From Actinomycetes bacterium (GTDB lineage Bacteria; Actinomycetota; Thermoleophilia; Solirubrobacterales; 70-9), in assembly GCA_023436605.1 (NCBI GenBank), contig JAEZIQ010000072.1:1-21903 (forward strand): a stretch of DNA of 21,903 bases, written 5' to 3'. Positions 13,862 to 21,385 of this stretch are shown here, in pieces (within the stretch, counting starts at the first letter, position 1; the number at the start of each line of letters is the position of its first letter). The position numbers and the translations under genes were made by a program. The notes beneath the pieces were generated by a model, which saw nothing but the letters and a program-made list of their open reading frames with translations, searched no databases and was not told where the DNA came from.

Positions 13862-15487
13862 ATGAGTACCGTGTTTCGCCGCATAACGACAGCAATCGCC
13901 CTCCTCGCACTGGGTCTGGCCGCCGCCGCGCTGCCAGCGAGTTCCGGTGCCGCGAAAAAGTCGGCGAAGCGCCAGGGGCCATGTTCGACGCTTCCGATCA
14001 ACATCAAGTTGAGCACCGACGACCCGACCGGGCTGCTCGAGGATGGCTTCGCCTGGATCTATGTGAATCCCCGGGGCCGCAAGCTCTACAACCTGAACGT
14101 CAAGGTCAAGCACGGCAACCGCACCTACGCCCGCGGACGGATCGTCAGCGAGAACGGCAAGGGGATCGCGAAGGGCCGCACCGCGCTGGTCCGGATGAAG
14201 GTCGTGAGGCGCATGCAGGCCGGTCGTTACACCATTTCCGTCGTTGCCCGTAAGGCCGGCTGCCGCAACCCGGTAAAGAAGCAGCGCCGCTGGCGGTTCA
14301 TCTCGCCCTCGCTGGGTCTCAAGGCGATTCCGGTCAGCACCCGGGTCGGCGACAACGTCGGCACCGTCCGCTTCGTGCTCCGACCGGTTCGCCGGACCCA
14401 GGTCGGCAAAGTCCGCGTGTCGCTGATCGGTCCCGGTGGCGGGGTGGTCAGCCAGCAGGTGATCTCCTCGATCGGCACCAGGCAGGTGATCGCCGAGCTG
14501 CCGATCAAGGGCAAGCTGAAGCCCCGCAAGTACCGCGTTCGGCTGACCGGTGAGAACAACGCCACCGGCGAAGTCGAGACTTCGGTTCAGGCCTGGAGGT
14601 TCGCGAGGGGTGGAGGCAGCGCCAAACCCGTTCCGACCACCGGCCAGCTGACCCAGAAGGTCGTGGTCAACTGGTGGAGCGGAAACTGGGAAGACCGTCA
14701 GGTCGGTGGCTTTATCGCACCCGGAATCGGTTACGGAGAGGTTGTCTGCAGCCCCTACCAGCAGTGGGTCCGGTTCTATCCTTCGAACTCCGGTCGCGAG
14801 GCCGCGATGATGACCTGGACCTACAAGAACTGGGGTAGCTGGAGCGAGAAGGCCGTGCGCGAGGCGAAGTACGCGAATGGCACCGGCCCTGACTTCCGGG
14901 AAGGCATGAACAAATTCTCCCCGGCCGAAAAGAACTCAACCGGAACCTTCCAGGGAATCATTTCCGACCGGGGTCCGATCGAGGGTCCCGGAGGCGTGGC
15001 GCTCGCACCGCCGACCACCTTTGACCTCAGCTGGCAGTGGGACTTCAACAGCGAAAAATCTTCCCGCTGCTACGTCGAGGCGATCTTCCGCACCCAGACC
15101 GACGAGTTGACCGATCCGATGGCCCGTTCGGTCCAGATCGTGTGGCGGGGCGAAGTCAACGCGACCCCGGCCAATACGGTCAGTCAGGTCGACTTCCCCG
15201 ACCTCGGCAACATCCAGGCGATCTGCCAGCCCGGAGCCAACGGCTACCGGCGCCTGATCGTCGATTCGGCGGTCGGCGGAGCTGTCTACACCCGCGAAGG
15301 CTCGGAAGACAACAAGGTCACCCAGGAGGTCGGTCCGCTGGTCATGCGGCTGCCCAACAACGGCATGCTCTTCATCCAGCTGGACAACGGGGACCGAATA
15401 ATCGTCTCTTCCCGGTGGAAGGTGAACGACCCGGTCGCCGGCAACAACTGGTGCGTGGTTTCGGCCCAGGTTTACAGCCCCTCCTGA
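13862..15487 (+). CDS. Large secreted beta-rich protein with duplicated N-terminal domain
   Basis: This 541-residue protein is exported: residues 1-31 form a signal peptide ending near SSGAA. It has no lipobox, no membrane anchor at the end, and no family I recognise. Two related segments of about 100 residues follow (41-147 and 150-248), each beta-rich and closing with a Tyr-strand then RRWRF or QAWRF, so an Ig-like domain seems to be duplicated. The C-terminal part (262-541) is rich in Trp and Tyr (WWSGNW, WTYKNWGSW, SWQWDF). Six cysteines (41, 134, 296, 403, 455, 531) allow three disulfides. An aromatic beta-domain beside glycosyltransferase genes hints at polysaccharide binding (inference). 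The ATG follows GGGGTGAG at 13851-13858. The 74-base gap before it is the largest in this operon. Confidence 0.75.
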   Translation: MSTVFRRITTAIALLALGLAAAALPASSGAAKKSAKRQGPCSTLPINIKLSTDDPTGLLEDGFAWIYVNPRGRKLYNLNVKVKHGNRTYARGRIVSENGKGIAKGRTALVRMKVVRRMQAGRYTISVVARKAGCRNPVKKQRRWRFISPSLGLKAIPVSTRVGDNVGTVRFVLRPVRRTQVGKVRVSLIGPGGGVVSQQVISSIGTRQVIAELPIKGKLKPRKYRVRLTGENNATGEVETSVQAWRFARGGGSAKPVPTTGQLTQKVVVNWWSGNWEDRQVGGFIAPGIGYGEVVCSPYQQWVRFYPSNSGREAAMMTWTYKNWGSWSEKAVREAKYANGTGPDFREGMNKFSPAEKNSTGTFQGIISDRGPIEGPGGVALAPPTTFDLSWQWDFNSEKSSRCYVEAIFRTQTDELTDPMARSVQIVWRGEVNATPANTVSQVDFPDLGNIQAICQPGANGYRRLIVDSAVGGAVYTREGSEDNKVTQEVGPLVMRLPNNGMLFIQLDNGDRIIVSSRWKVNDPVAGNNWCVVSAQVYSPS

Positions 15488-15518
15488 TCTGCAGCCAGCT
15501 CCGTCTTTCGGGGGTAAT

Positions 15519-15995
15519 ATGGAACCCGTGGCTTCCGAAGCCGAACAGCCAGGGACGGATCCGGCAACAATCGACGACCTTCGCGCCTCAGTCGGGAGAG
15601 TCGGCCTCGAAGTGCAGGCTCTGTCCGACCGCGTCCAGGAACTTGTCGCTGCAGTCGAGGCGCTGATGCCGCGGCAGGAGACCAGTTCGCCTTCTGCTCC
15701 CATACCGACATCACATGGCGAGATCGAAGTGGGAGTTTCACCCCTGCCCGAACTCGCCATGGCTGCTGTAGCCGAGACGGCACTCCGCGGGTTGCCCACC
15801 GTGCGCAAGGTTGTTTCGGTGGAGCGCTCCAACAACCAGGCCACATTCGTGCTGGAGATCGAGGACGGGGGAGACCTGGTCGCAGAGATGCGAAGGGCAA
15901 TGCCCGTGCCAATTACGGTTGATACCGCTCCCGATGGCTCCCTGATGGTGGTCCTTGAGTGGGCGTGGGGAAGGTCTGCGACAAACGCAGGCTGA
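15519..15995 (+). CDS. Coiled-coil protein with C-terminal alpha/beta domain (paralogue B)
   Basis: The 158-residue cytoplasmic protein has the same plan as the product of 6104-6679: an acidic start, a coiled coil at about 17-50, a short Pro/Ser linker, and an alpha/beta domain at about 67-148. Matching landmarks are VGVSPLPELA against VIVRPLHDLS, an Ala-rich helix with AL at its end, an AT-containing strand, a DG turn before a helix ending MRRAMPV against LRRKLPV, and a last hydrophobic strand. The function is unknown. The linker is about 30 residues shorter than in paralogue A. The ATG at 15519 follows GGGGG at 15510-15514. It is the last gene of the glycosyltransferase block; the permease gene begins 11 bases later, so it could also be co-transcribed with that. 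Confidence 0.72.
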   Translation: MEPVASEAEQPGTDPATIDDLRASVGRVGLEVQALSDRVQELVAAVEALMPRQETSSPSAPIPTSHGEIEVGVSPLPELAMAAVAETALRGLPTVRKVVSVERSNNQATFVLEIEDGGDLVAEMRRAMPVPITVDTAPDGSLMVVLEWAWGRSATNAG

Positions 15996-16006
15996 ACTGA
16001 TGCGCT

Positions 16007-17911
16007 TTGGCTGAGCGAATACCGCGTGACCAGAGCCTGAGTCGGGTCCACGGCGCAGGCGCACTGTTCGCTGCGGGCTATGGCAATGTCGGTTCGTCGA
16101 TCTATTACGCGCTCGGCGTAACCGCGGCGTTTGCGCTCGGCCTCACTCCGCTCGCGTTCGCGATCGCCGGCGTGATCTTCATCTGCACGGCGGCCTCCTA
16201 TGCCGAAGCCACGGTGATGTACCCGGAAGCGGGCGGATCGTCCTCGTTCGCCCGTCACGCATTCAACGAGATGGTCAGTTTCATCGCCGCCTGGGGCGGA
16301 ATGCTGAACTACACGATCACCGTCGCAATCTCGGCCTATTTTGTGCCGCATTACCTGGCCGTGATCTGGCCCGCGCTCGGACATTCGCCCGGCGACATCA
16401 TCTGCGGACTGGCGATCGTGGGAGGACTCGCCTACGTGAACATCCGGGGTGGCCAGGAGTCGGCCCGACTGAACACGATCCTGGCGATGGCGGATGTGGC
16501 GACGCAGATCCTGCTGGTCCTGGTCGGGATGCTGCTGGTCTTCAACACGGACATCCTGATCGACAACATCCACTGGGGCGTCGCGCCGACCTGGGGCAAC
16601 TTCGCCCTCGGCATTGCGGTCGGGATGATCGCCTATACCGGCATCGAGACGATCTCGAACATGTCGGAGGAAGCCAAGGACGCCGCGCGCTCGATCCCGC
16701 AGGGAGTCGGCCTGGTGGTCGCGGTTGTGCTCCTGCTCTACCTGTTGATCCCGGTCGTCGCGCTTTCGGCGATGCCGGTCGAGCTGAACAGCTCCGGCGA
16801 GTACGTGACCTCGCTCGGCACCACCTACGCCGACAACCCGATGCTCGGCATCGTGGAGAACATCGACCTGCCGGCGACGGTGACCGATGCCCTGAAGGTT
16901 TACGTCGGCCTTTTCGCCGGTGTGATCCTGATCGTCGCCACCAATGCCGGCTTGATCGGGGTCTCGCGACTGAGCTACTCGATGGGACAGCACCGCCAGT
17001 TGCCGGAGACGATCCGCCGGATCCATCCCAGGTACCGAACGCCCTACGTCGCGATCATCACCTTCACGGTGCTCGCCGGCCTGACCCTGCTGCCAGGCGA
17101 GGCCGAGTTCCTGGCCACCATGTACTCGTTCGGGGCAATGCTGTCGTTCACGATCGCGCACGCGGCGGTGATCTGGCTGCGCAGAAAGCAGCCGGACGTG
17201 AAACGCGACTGGATGCCACCCCTGAACATCAGGCTCGGCCGGTACAAGTACCCGCTCACCGCGATCTTCGGCGGGCTCGGGACTCTCAGTGCCTGGCTGG
17301 TGGTGATGGCACTGAACCCCCGCACCCTGGCGATCGGCATGGCCTGGCTCCTGATCGGAGTCCTCGCCTATGTGCTCTACCGCAGGCACCACGAACTGCC
17401 CCTGACCCGGACCGTAAAGGTGCTGCTCCCGGAGCCGCTCGGGGTGGAGGAGATCGAGTACAAGTCGGTGATCGTCGCCTTTCCGGCGGATCAGCCGTTT
17501 TCCGAGGAGGTGATGGCGACCGCAGCGAAGCTGACTTCGGACCGGCGGCGCGGAATCCATATCACCGCCCTGCTCACGGTGCCGACCCACCTGCCGCTGG
17601 AAAGTTCGATGGGTGAGGAAGAGAAGGAGGCCCAGAGCAAGATCGAACGCGCCAAGCTGATCGCCGGACTGCGCGTGTCCGGAAGGGTCGAGCGGGTGCG
17701 CCCCGGACAGGAGGGTTATTTTCTTGCCCGGCAAGCGAGGACCTCGAAGGCGGCGGCGATCGTGATCGGACTGAGTTCGCGGGGCGGCGTCCCCCAGTAC
17801 GGAAAGACCCTTGAGACCCTGATGCGGGAACGGCCCTGCCGGGTGATCGTTGTTTCGGAGAACCCGGATCAGGGTCAGTCGAGTCCTGTTCCCGGCCCGG
17901 TGACGGCATGA
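16007..17911 (+). CDS. APC-superfamily permease with C-terminal USP-like domain (first copy)
   Basis: The 634-residue permease has about 12 membrane segments (residues 15-460) and a soluble USP-like domain (about 484-617). APC landmarks include YGNVGSSIYYALG in helix 1, YPEAGGSSSFARHAFNE (72-88), AYTGIETISNMSEEAKDAAR (209-228) and SRLSYSMGQHRQLPE (320-334). The USP part ends with IVIGLSSRGG...RPCRVIVVSE but lacks a clean glycine-rich ATP loop. Family transport ranges from amino acids to K+ (KUP/KimA). KimA also has a C-terminal USP-like domain, and the TrkA genes downstream favour K+. The start is a TTG at 16007, nine bases after an in-frame TGA; no ATG or GTG lies before helix 1. Its stop overlaps the next ATG. 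Confidence 0.88.
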   Translation: MAERIPRDQSLSRVHGAGALFAAGYGNVGSSIYYALGVTAAFALGLTPLAFAIAGVIFICTAASYAEATVMYPEAGGSSSFARHAFNEMVSFIAAWGGMLNYTITVAISAYFVPHYLAVIWPALGHSPGDIICGLAIVGGLAYVNIRGGQESARLNTILAMADVATQILLVLVGMLLVFNTDILIDNIHWGVAPTWGNFALGIAVGMIAYTGIETISNMSEEAKDAARSIPQGVGLVVAVVLLLYLLIPVVALSAMPVELNSSGEYVTSLGTTYADNPMLGIVENIDLPATVTDALKVYVGLFAGVILIVATNAGLIGVSRLSYSMGQHRQLPETIRRIHPRYRTPYVAIITFTVLAGLTLLPGEAEFLATMYSFGAMLSFTIAHAAVIWLRRKQPDVKRDWMPPLNIRLGRYKYPLTAIFGGLGTLSAWLVVMALNPRTLAIGMAWLLIGVLAYVLYRRHHELPLTRTVKVLLPEPLGVEEIEYKSVIVAFPADQPFSEEVMATAAKLTSDRRRGIHITALLTVPTHLPLESSMGEEEKEAQSKIERAKLIAGLRVSGRVERVRPGQEGYFLARQARTSKAAAIVIGLSSRGGVPQYGKTLETLMRERPCRVIVVSENPDQGQSSPVPGPVTA

Positions 17912-18111
17912 GGAGGGGAGGGGCCTATGACCGCTCGATCCGGGCGTTCTCGGCGATCTACGTGGTGATCGGGCTGGTCATCCTCGCCCTGACGATCTCC
18001 AGGGGTGGGGGGCCGACCTCGGTCGGCGTGCTGATCGGACTCGCCTTCGTCGGCGTCGGAGTGGGGCGGTACGTGGTGCAGCGCAAGGTCGCAAAGGACG
18101 ATCCCGAATGA
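17908..18111 (+). CDS. Small two-helix membrane protein between the permeases
   Basis: The 67-residue protein has two membrane segments: about 15-32 (FSAIYVVIGLVILALTIS) and 38-54 (VGVLIGLAFVGVGVGRY). A Gly/Pro turn lies between them, with basic residues on both outer ends, so both termini should face the cytoplasm. ATGA junctions join it to both neighbours (17908-17911 and 18108-18111), which supports a real, translationally coupled gene despite its size. I recognise no family. It may be a subunit or assembly factor of the permease pair; that is inference from position only. Confidence 0.72.
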   Translation: MRRGGAYDRSIRAFSAIYVVIGLVILALTISRGGGPTSVGVLIGLAFVGVGVGRYVVQRKVAKDDPE

Positions 18112-20048
18112 GAATGAGGGACGTGAAGTTGCCCGACCGGGCACCGCAGTCGGGAGCGCTCTGGCTGCTGATCGTGACCTACGCCGCAGTCGGCTTCTCG
18201 ATGTACTTTTCGCTCGGGGTGGTCGCCAAGAAGGGACTCGGGCTCACCCCGCTGATCTTCGTCGCGGCGGGCGTGCTTTTCGTGCTGACCATGCTCACCT
18301 ACTTCGAAGGCAGCGCGATGCTGCGGGAGCGGGGCGGTTCCTCCTCCTACGCGCGACACGCCTTCAACGAACTGGTGGCCTTCGTGGCGGCCTGGGTGAT
18401 CCTGCTCGACTACCTGATCGTCATTGCTCTGGCTGTCATTTCGGTGCCGCACTACCTGCGGCCCATTACCGGCGACATCGACGGCACGCTCTGGGTGCCG
18501 GCGATTATCGCCGTGGTGGTGCTCTACATCACCGTCCTCAACACGCTCGACATCCCCGCCCGGCGGCGGCCCCGGTTTCTGCTTTTCCTGGCCGGAATGG
18601 ACCTGCTGACCCAGCTGCTGGTGATCGTGGTCGGCCTCTTCGTGGTGATGGATCCCGAGGCCCTGACCCGTCACATCGAGCTGGGAGTCAGTCCGGGGAC
18701 CACCGATGTGGTCTACGCGACGGTTCTGGCAATGATCGCCTACGCGGGCATCGAAGCCGTCTCGAATCTGGTCCCGGATCTCGATCTGAACGCCCGGCAG
18801 TTCACCCGGGTGGTGGCCAGGGTGATCTGGATCGTGCCGCTGCTCTACGCGCTGATGGCGGCAGTCGCCCTGATGGCGGTCCCGGTCCTGGCCGGACCTG
18901 CTGGGGCGGAAACCGAGTTGGGAACGACTTACATCGAGGCACCGGTACTGGGGGTGGTGGAGGCCTTCGATCCGGCCTGGTTATCGGACGGACTGCAGTG
19001 GCTGGTCGCGATCGTCGCCGCGCTCACCCTGACCTGGGCGGCCAACACCGCCATGCTCGGAGTCTCCCGCCACACCTACACGCTGGCCGTGAACCGCCAG
19101 ATCCCGAGCTGGCTGGGTCAGCTCGGACGCCGCTATGAGGTGCCGTACAAGGCGATCATCCTCTGCGCGCTGGCCGTTTTCGGCCTCGCACTGACCGGTG
19201 ACGTGGAGGCCCTGGCCGGGATCTACGCCTTCGGTGCGACCCTCGCGATCACGATCGCCCACCTCTCCGTCCTTCGGATGAGGAAAAAAATGCCGGATGC
19301 CGAACGTCCCTTCAGGGCGCCGCTGAACCTTCAGGCCTTCGGGGCCTCCCAACCCCTTACCGCCGTGCTGGGTGCCCTGCTCAGCAGCCTGGCGCTGGTC
19401 TCGGTACTGGTCTTCCACGATTCGGCCCGCTGGATCGGTCTCGGGTGGCTGGCCGTCGGTCTGGTCGGTTACGTGATCTACCGCAAGGTGGTCGAGCAGA
19501 TCAGCCTCACCCGCCAGGTGACGGTCGACCCCCATGCCCTTACCCGGCCCCGGGTGTCGATCGACTTCCACAACATCCTCGTGCCCATCTTCGGTACCCG
19601 GATCGACGATGACATCGTCTCGACCGCAGGGCGGATGGCAGCGGAAGGAGACCCGGAAGAGACCGATGCCAGAGCCGTGATGACGATCCTCTACCTGATC
19701 GAGATACCGCTGACCCGGGCGATCAAGGATCCCCTGCCGGAAGAGGTTGCCGACGAGGCGCAACGGGCGACCAAGCGGGCTCGGGAAGTGGCCGAGGAAT
19801 ACGGGGGAGTCGAGGTCAGAGTCGAGATCGAGCGGGTCCGGCGCAAGGGCACCGGCATCGTGTTCGCAGCCCGCCGGCTCGGGGTGGACGCGATCGTGAT
19901 GGGCGCCGAGCCGCCCAGTCCGATCAGAGGTGGGGCCAGGCTGGGAGGTATCGGCGATTACCGGCCCGAAGAGATTGGCCCGGTCACCGCCTACGTGCTC
20001 AAGCGGGCTCCCTGCCGGGTCCTTTTGACGGCTCCCCGCGGCGACTGA
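18108..20048 (+). CDS. APC-superfamily permease with C-terminal USP-like domain (second copy)
   Basis: The 646-residue protein is a paralogue of the permease at 16007-17911. Both share a GLGLTPL or ALGLTPL loop, GGSSS(Y/F)ARHAFNE, a VPHYL segment, and IAYAGIE or IAYTGIE. About 12 membrane segments are followed by a USP-like domain from about 504, with IVMGAEPPSP and GPVTAYVLKRAPCRVLLT near the end. An insertion of about 15 residues splits the nucleotide-loop region, so ATP binding is doubtful. The APC signature after helix 6 has diverged: VPDLDLNARQ replaces the acidic SEEAKDAAR of copy one, which suggests the copies do different jobs. The ATG at 18108 is used; another at 18114 is possible. 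The trkA-type gene begins 15 bases after the stop. Confidence 0.88.
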   Translation: MRMRDVKLPDRAPQSGALWLLIVTYAAVGFSMYFSLGVVAKKGLGLTPLIFVAAGVLFVLTMLTYFEGSAMLRERGGSSSYARHAFNELVAFVAAWVILLDYLIVIALAVISVPHYLRPITGDIDGTLWVPAIIAVVVLYITVLNTLDIPARRRPRFLLFLAGMDLLTQLLVIVVGLFVVMDPEALTRHIELGVSPGTTDVVYATVLAMIAYAGIEAVSNLVPDLDLNARQFTRVVARVIWIVPLLYALMAAVALMAVPVLAGPAGAETELGTTYIEAPVLGVVEAFDPAWLSDGLQWLVAIVAALTLTWAANTAMLGVSRHTYTLAVNRQIPSWLGQLGRRYEVPYKAIILCALAVFGLALTGDVEALAGIYAFGATLAITIAHLSVLRMRKKMPDAERPFRAPLNLQAFGASQPLTAVLGALLSSLALVSVLVFHDSARWIGLGWLAVGLVGYVIYRKVVEQISLTRQVTVDPHALTRPRVSIDFHNILVPIFGTRIDDDIVSTAGRMAAEGDPEETDARAVMTILYLIEIPLTRAIKDPLPEEVADEAQRATKRAREVAEEYGGVEVRVEIERVRRKGTGIVFAARRLGVDAIVMGAEPPSPIRGGARLGGIGDYRPEEIGPVTAYVLKRAPCRVLLTAPRGD

Positions 20049-20063
20049 GCGTAGGATGGCTGA

Positions 20064-20522
20064 ATGTTCGTTCTGATAGTTGGCTGCGGGAGAGTGGGTT
20101 CCAGTCTGGCTCTCTCGATGCTGGGCGATGGCCACACGGTTTCCTGTCTCGATCAGGACCCCGAGTCCCACGCCCGGCTGGAGGTTGGTCTCGACTGCTC
20201 CTGGGAAACGGCGGGGGGCCAGTTCACGGTCGGTACCGCCCTGGAGACCCAGGCACTCGAGGAAGCCGGAATCGCCCAGGCCGACGCTTTCGTCGCGGCT
20301 ACGAACGGCGACAACACGAACATCGTGATCGCCCAGATCGCCCAGCGTCGTTACCAGGTGGAGACGGTCATCGCGCGTATCCTCGATCCGCTGCGGGCCG
20401 AGTGGTACCGGGAACAGGGCCTGAGGACGATCTGCCCGACCAAGGTCGCGATCGAGATGCTCGAAGACAAGCTGCGCGCGGTCGCCGGCGAGAACTCACT
20501 CGATGCCGGAGGAGCGGAGTAG
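20064..20522 (+). CDS. trkA: TrkA-type NAD-binding (RCK) protein, short form
   Basis: The 152-residue cytoplasmic protein is a single RCK-N Rossmann domain: GCGRVGSSLA (8-17), the acidic residue after strand two (CLDQDPE), ATNGDNTNI, and VIARILDP. RCK proteins gate potassium channels and transporters in response to nucleotides. It lacks the TrkA-C domain, and the usual GDA motif reads GTA. It probably works with the longer RCK protein encoded immediately downstream (no gap between stop and start), like the CeoB/CeoC pair of mycobacteria, which as I recall also lies beside an APC-type permease gene. A Shine-Dalgarno-like AGGATGG (20053-20059) sits just before the ATG. The partner transporter is inferred to be the upstream APC permease or permeases, since no TrkH or TrkG is visible. 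Confidence 0.88.
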   Translation: MFVLIVGCGRVGSSLALSMLGDGHTVSCLDQDPESHARLEVGLDCSWETAGGQFTVGTALETQALEEAGIAQADAFVAATNGDNTNIVIAQIAQRRYQVETVIARILDPLRAEWYREQGLRTICPTKVAIEMLEDKLRAVAGENSLDAGGAE

Positions 20523-21182
20523 ATGTACGTGATCGTCACCGGCGCCGGCAAGGTCGGCGTCAACCTCACCCGCGAACTGCTCGGTCAGGGTCACGAAGTC
20601 ACCCTGATCGAGAACCGGCGCCAGCGGTACCTGGGGGTGGAACAACTGCTGGAGCACAACGTCCTATACGGCGACGCCTCGGAGCTCTGGGTTCTGGAAC
20701 GAGCCGGAATCGAGCGGGCCGACATGGTCATCGCGGTGACCGGCGATGACGAGGACAACATCCTGATCTGCCAGGTTGCCAAGGAGAAGTACGGGATCGA
20801 CCGGATCATCGCCCGGGTCAACAACCCCAGCAACCGAGCCCACTTCGACCTGCTCGGCATCAAGCCGGTGGTGTCGGCCACCGAGCTGATCCTGCGACTG
20901 CTCGAACACGAGGTGCCGCACCACAAACTGGTCCACCTGCTCGACCTCGAGGAAGAGGAAATCGAGATCATCGAAATACGGCTTGACGACAAGTCACCGG
21001 TGGTCGGACGCACGGTGGGCGAGCTGAACACACCGGACAACACGCTGGTGATCGCGATCATCCGCGACGGCCGCGGCATGGTCCCCAACGCGAACACGGT
21101 CTTCGAAGCCGGCGACGACATCCTCGCCGTGCTCGACCCGAACCGCGAAGAGGATCTCAAGTCGATCTTCACCCCAGCCTGA
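20523..21182 (+). CDS. trkA: TrkA-type potassium uptake regulator (RCK-N plus RCK-C)
   Basis: The 219-residue protein has a complete RCK pair. RCK-N covers about 1-125, with GAGKVGVNL (7-15), the Glu that selects the NAD(H) ribose after strand two (LIENRR), GDASELWVLERAGIERADMV, and VTGDDEDNILICQVAKEKYG. RCK-C (TrkA-C) covers about 133-215, with SPVVGRTVGEL and the closing strand AGDDILAVLDP. It is cytoplasmic and would bind NAD(H) or adenine nucleotides to gate ion flux. The start codon directly follows the stop of the shorter TrkA gene, so the two are surely co-translated and probably form a heteromeric gating ring (inference). No terminator with a T-run follows on this strand; the hairpin downstream belongs to the tRNA on the opposite strand. 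Confidence 0.92.
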   Translation: MYVIVTGAGKVGVNLTRELLGQGHEVTLIENRRQRYLGVEQLLEHNVLYGDASELWVLERAGIERADMVIAVTGDDEDNILICQVAKEKYGIDRIIARVNNPSNRAHFDLLGIKPVVSATELILRLLEHEVPHHKLVHLLDLEEEEIEIIEIRLDDKSPVVGRTVGELNTPDNTLVIAIIRDGRGMVPNANTVFEAGDDILAVLDPNREEDLKSIFTPA

Positions 21183-21202
21183 GCGACTCGTAGCCCGGGC
21201 AT

Positions 21203-21229
21203 GAAAAAGCCCGGTCATCAGACCGGGCT
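21203..21229 (-). terminator. Intrinsic terminator of tRNA-Gln
   Basis: Read on the minus strand, AGCCCGGTC (21229-21221), loop TGAT, GACCGGGCT (21216-21208) is a perfect 9-bp stem followed by a run of five Ts that starts with the last base of the stem. It lies 7 bases beyond the tRNA. A third copy of the arm, AGCCCGG at 21192-21198 (plus strand), could give an alternative fold. On the plus strand no T-run follows, though the hairpin may help separate the trkA transcript. Confidence 0.85.
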
Positions 21230-21235
21230 GGAAGG

Positions 21236-21306
21236 CTGCGGGGCAGGGACTCGAACCCCGATTTCACGGACCAGAACCGCACGAATTACCATTATTCTAC
21301 CCCGCA
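21236..21306 (-). tRNA. tRNA-Gln (anticodon CUG)
   Basis: Folding the minus strand from 21306 gives acceptor TGCGGGG/CCCCGCA, D arm GAAT-AATGGTA-ATTC, anticodon arm TGCGG-TTCTGGT-CCGTG, and T arm CGGGG-TTCGAGT-CCCTG. The anticodon is CTG at 34-36 (reads CAG, Gln). The U1-A72 first pair and G73 discriminator are typical of tRNA-Gln. The two outer pairs of the anticodon stem are G-U type. CCA is not encoded (GCCT follows). A terminator lies directly downstream. Confidence 0.95.
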
Positions 21307-21372
21307 GCGGGTGACCGAAAGGATAACGACGCAGCCCGCTCGATGCAGTTCTGGCTCGACCGAAGGGTCTGT

Positions 21373-21378
21373 TACCTT
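21373..21378 (+). promoter_or_regulatory. Possible -10 box for a leaderless lipoprotein gene
   Basis: TACCTT fits the actinobacterial TANNNT -10 pattern and ends 7 bases before the GTG at 21386. That spacing would give a leaderless or nearly leaderless transcript, and I see no Shine-Dalgarno for this start. There is no clear -35. This is a weak call based on a short motif. Confidence 0.3.
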
Positions 21379-21385
21379 GAGAATC

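Noticed and set aside
15488..16006. A c-di-AMP or other riboswitch before the first permease.
   Set aside because: Only 11 bases separate the permease start from the preceding gene, leaving no room for an aptamer.
14936..17734. A 932-codon open frame on the minus strand, opposite the secreted protein, paralogue B and the first permease.
   Set aside because: It lies antisense to three well-supported genes, has low-complexity His/Asp/Arg/Gly composition, and matches nothing. Long antisense frames are expected in high-GC DNA.
21203..21229. Terminator for the trkA genes on the plus strand.
   Set aside because: The T-run exists only on the minus strand, next to the tRNA, so the hairpin is assigned to tRNA-Gln.
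21236..21306. tRNA as an integration site for a mobile element.
   Set aside because: I saw no integrase gene and no repeat of the tRNA 3' end in the window.
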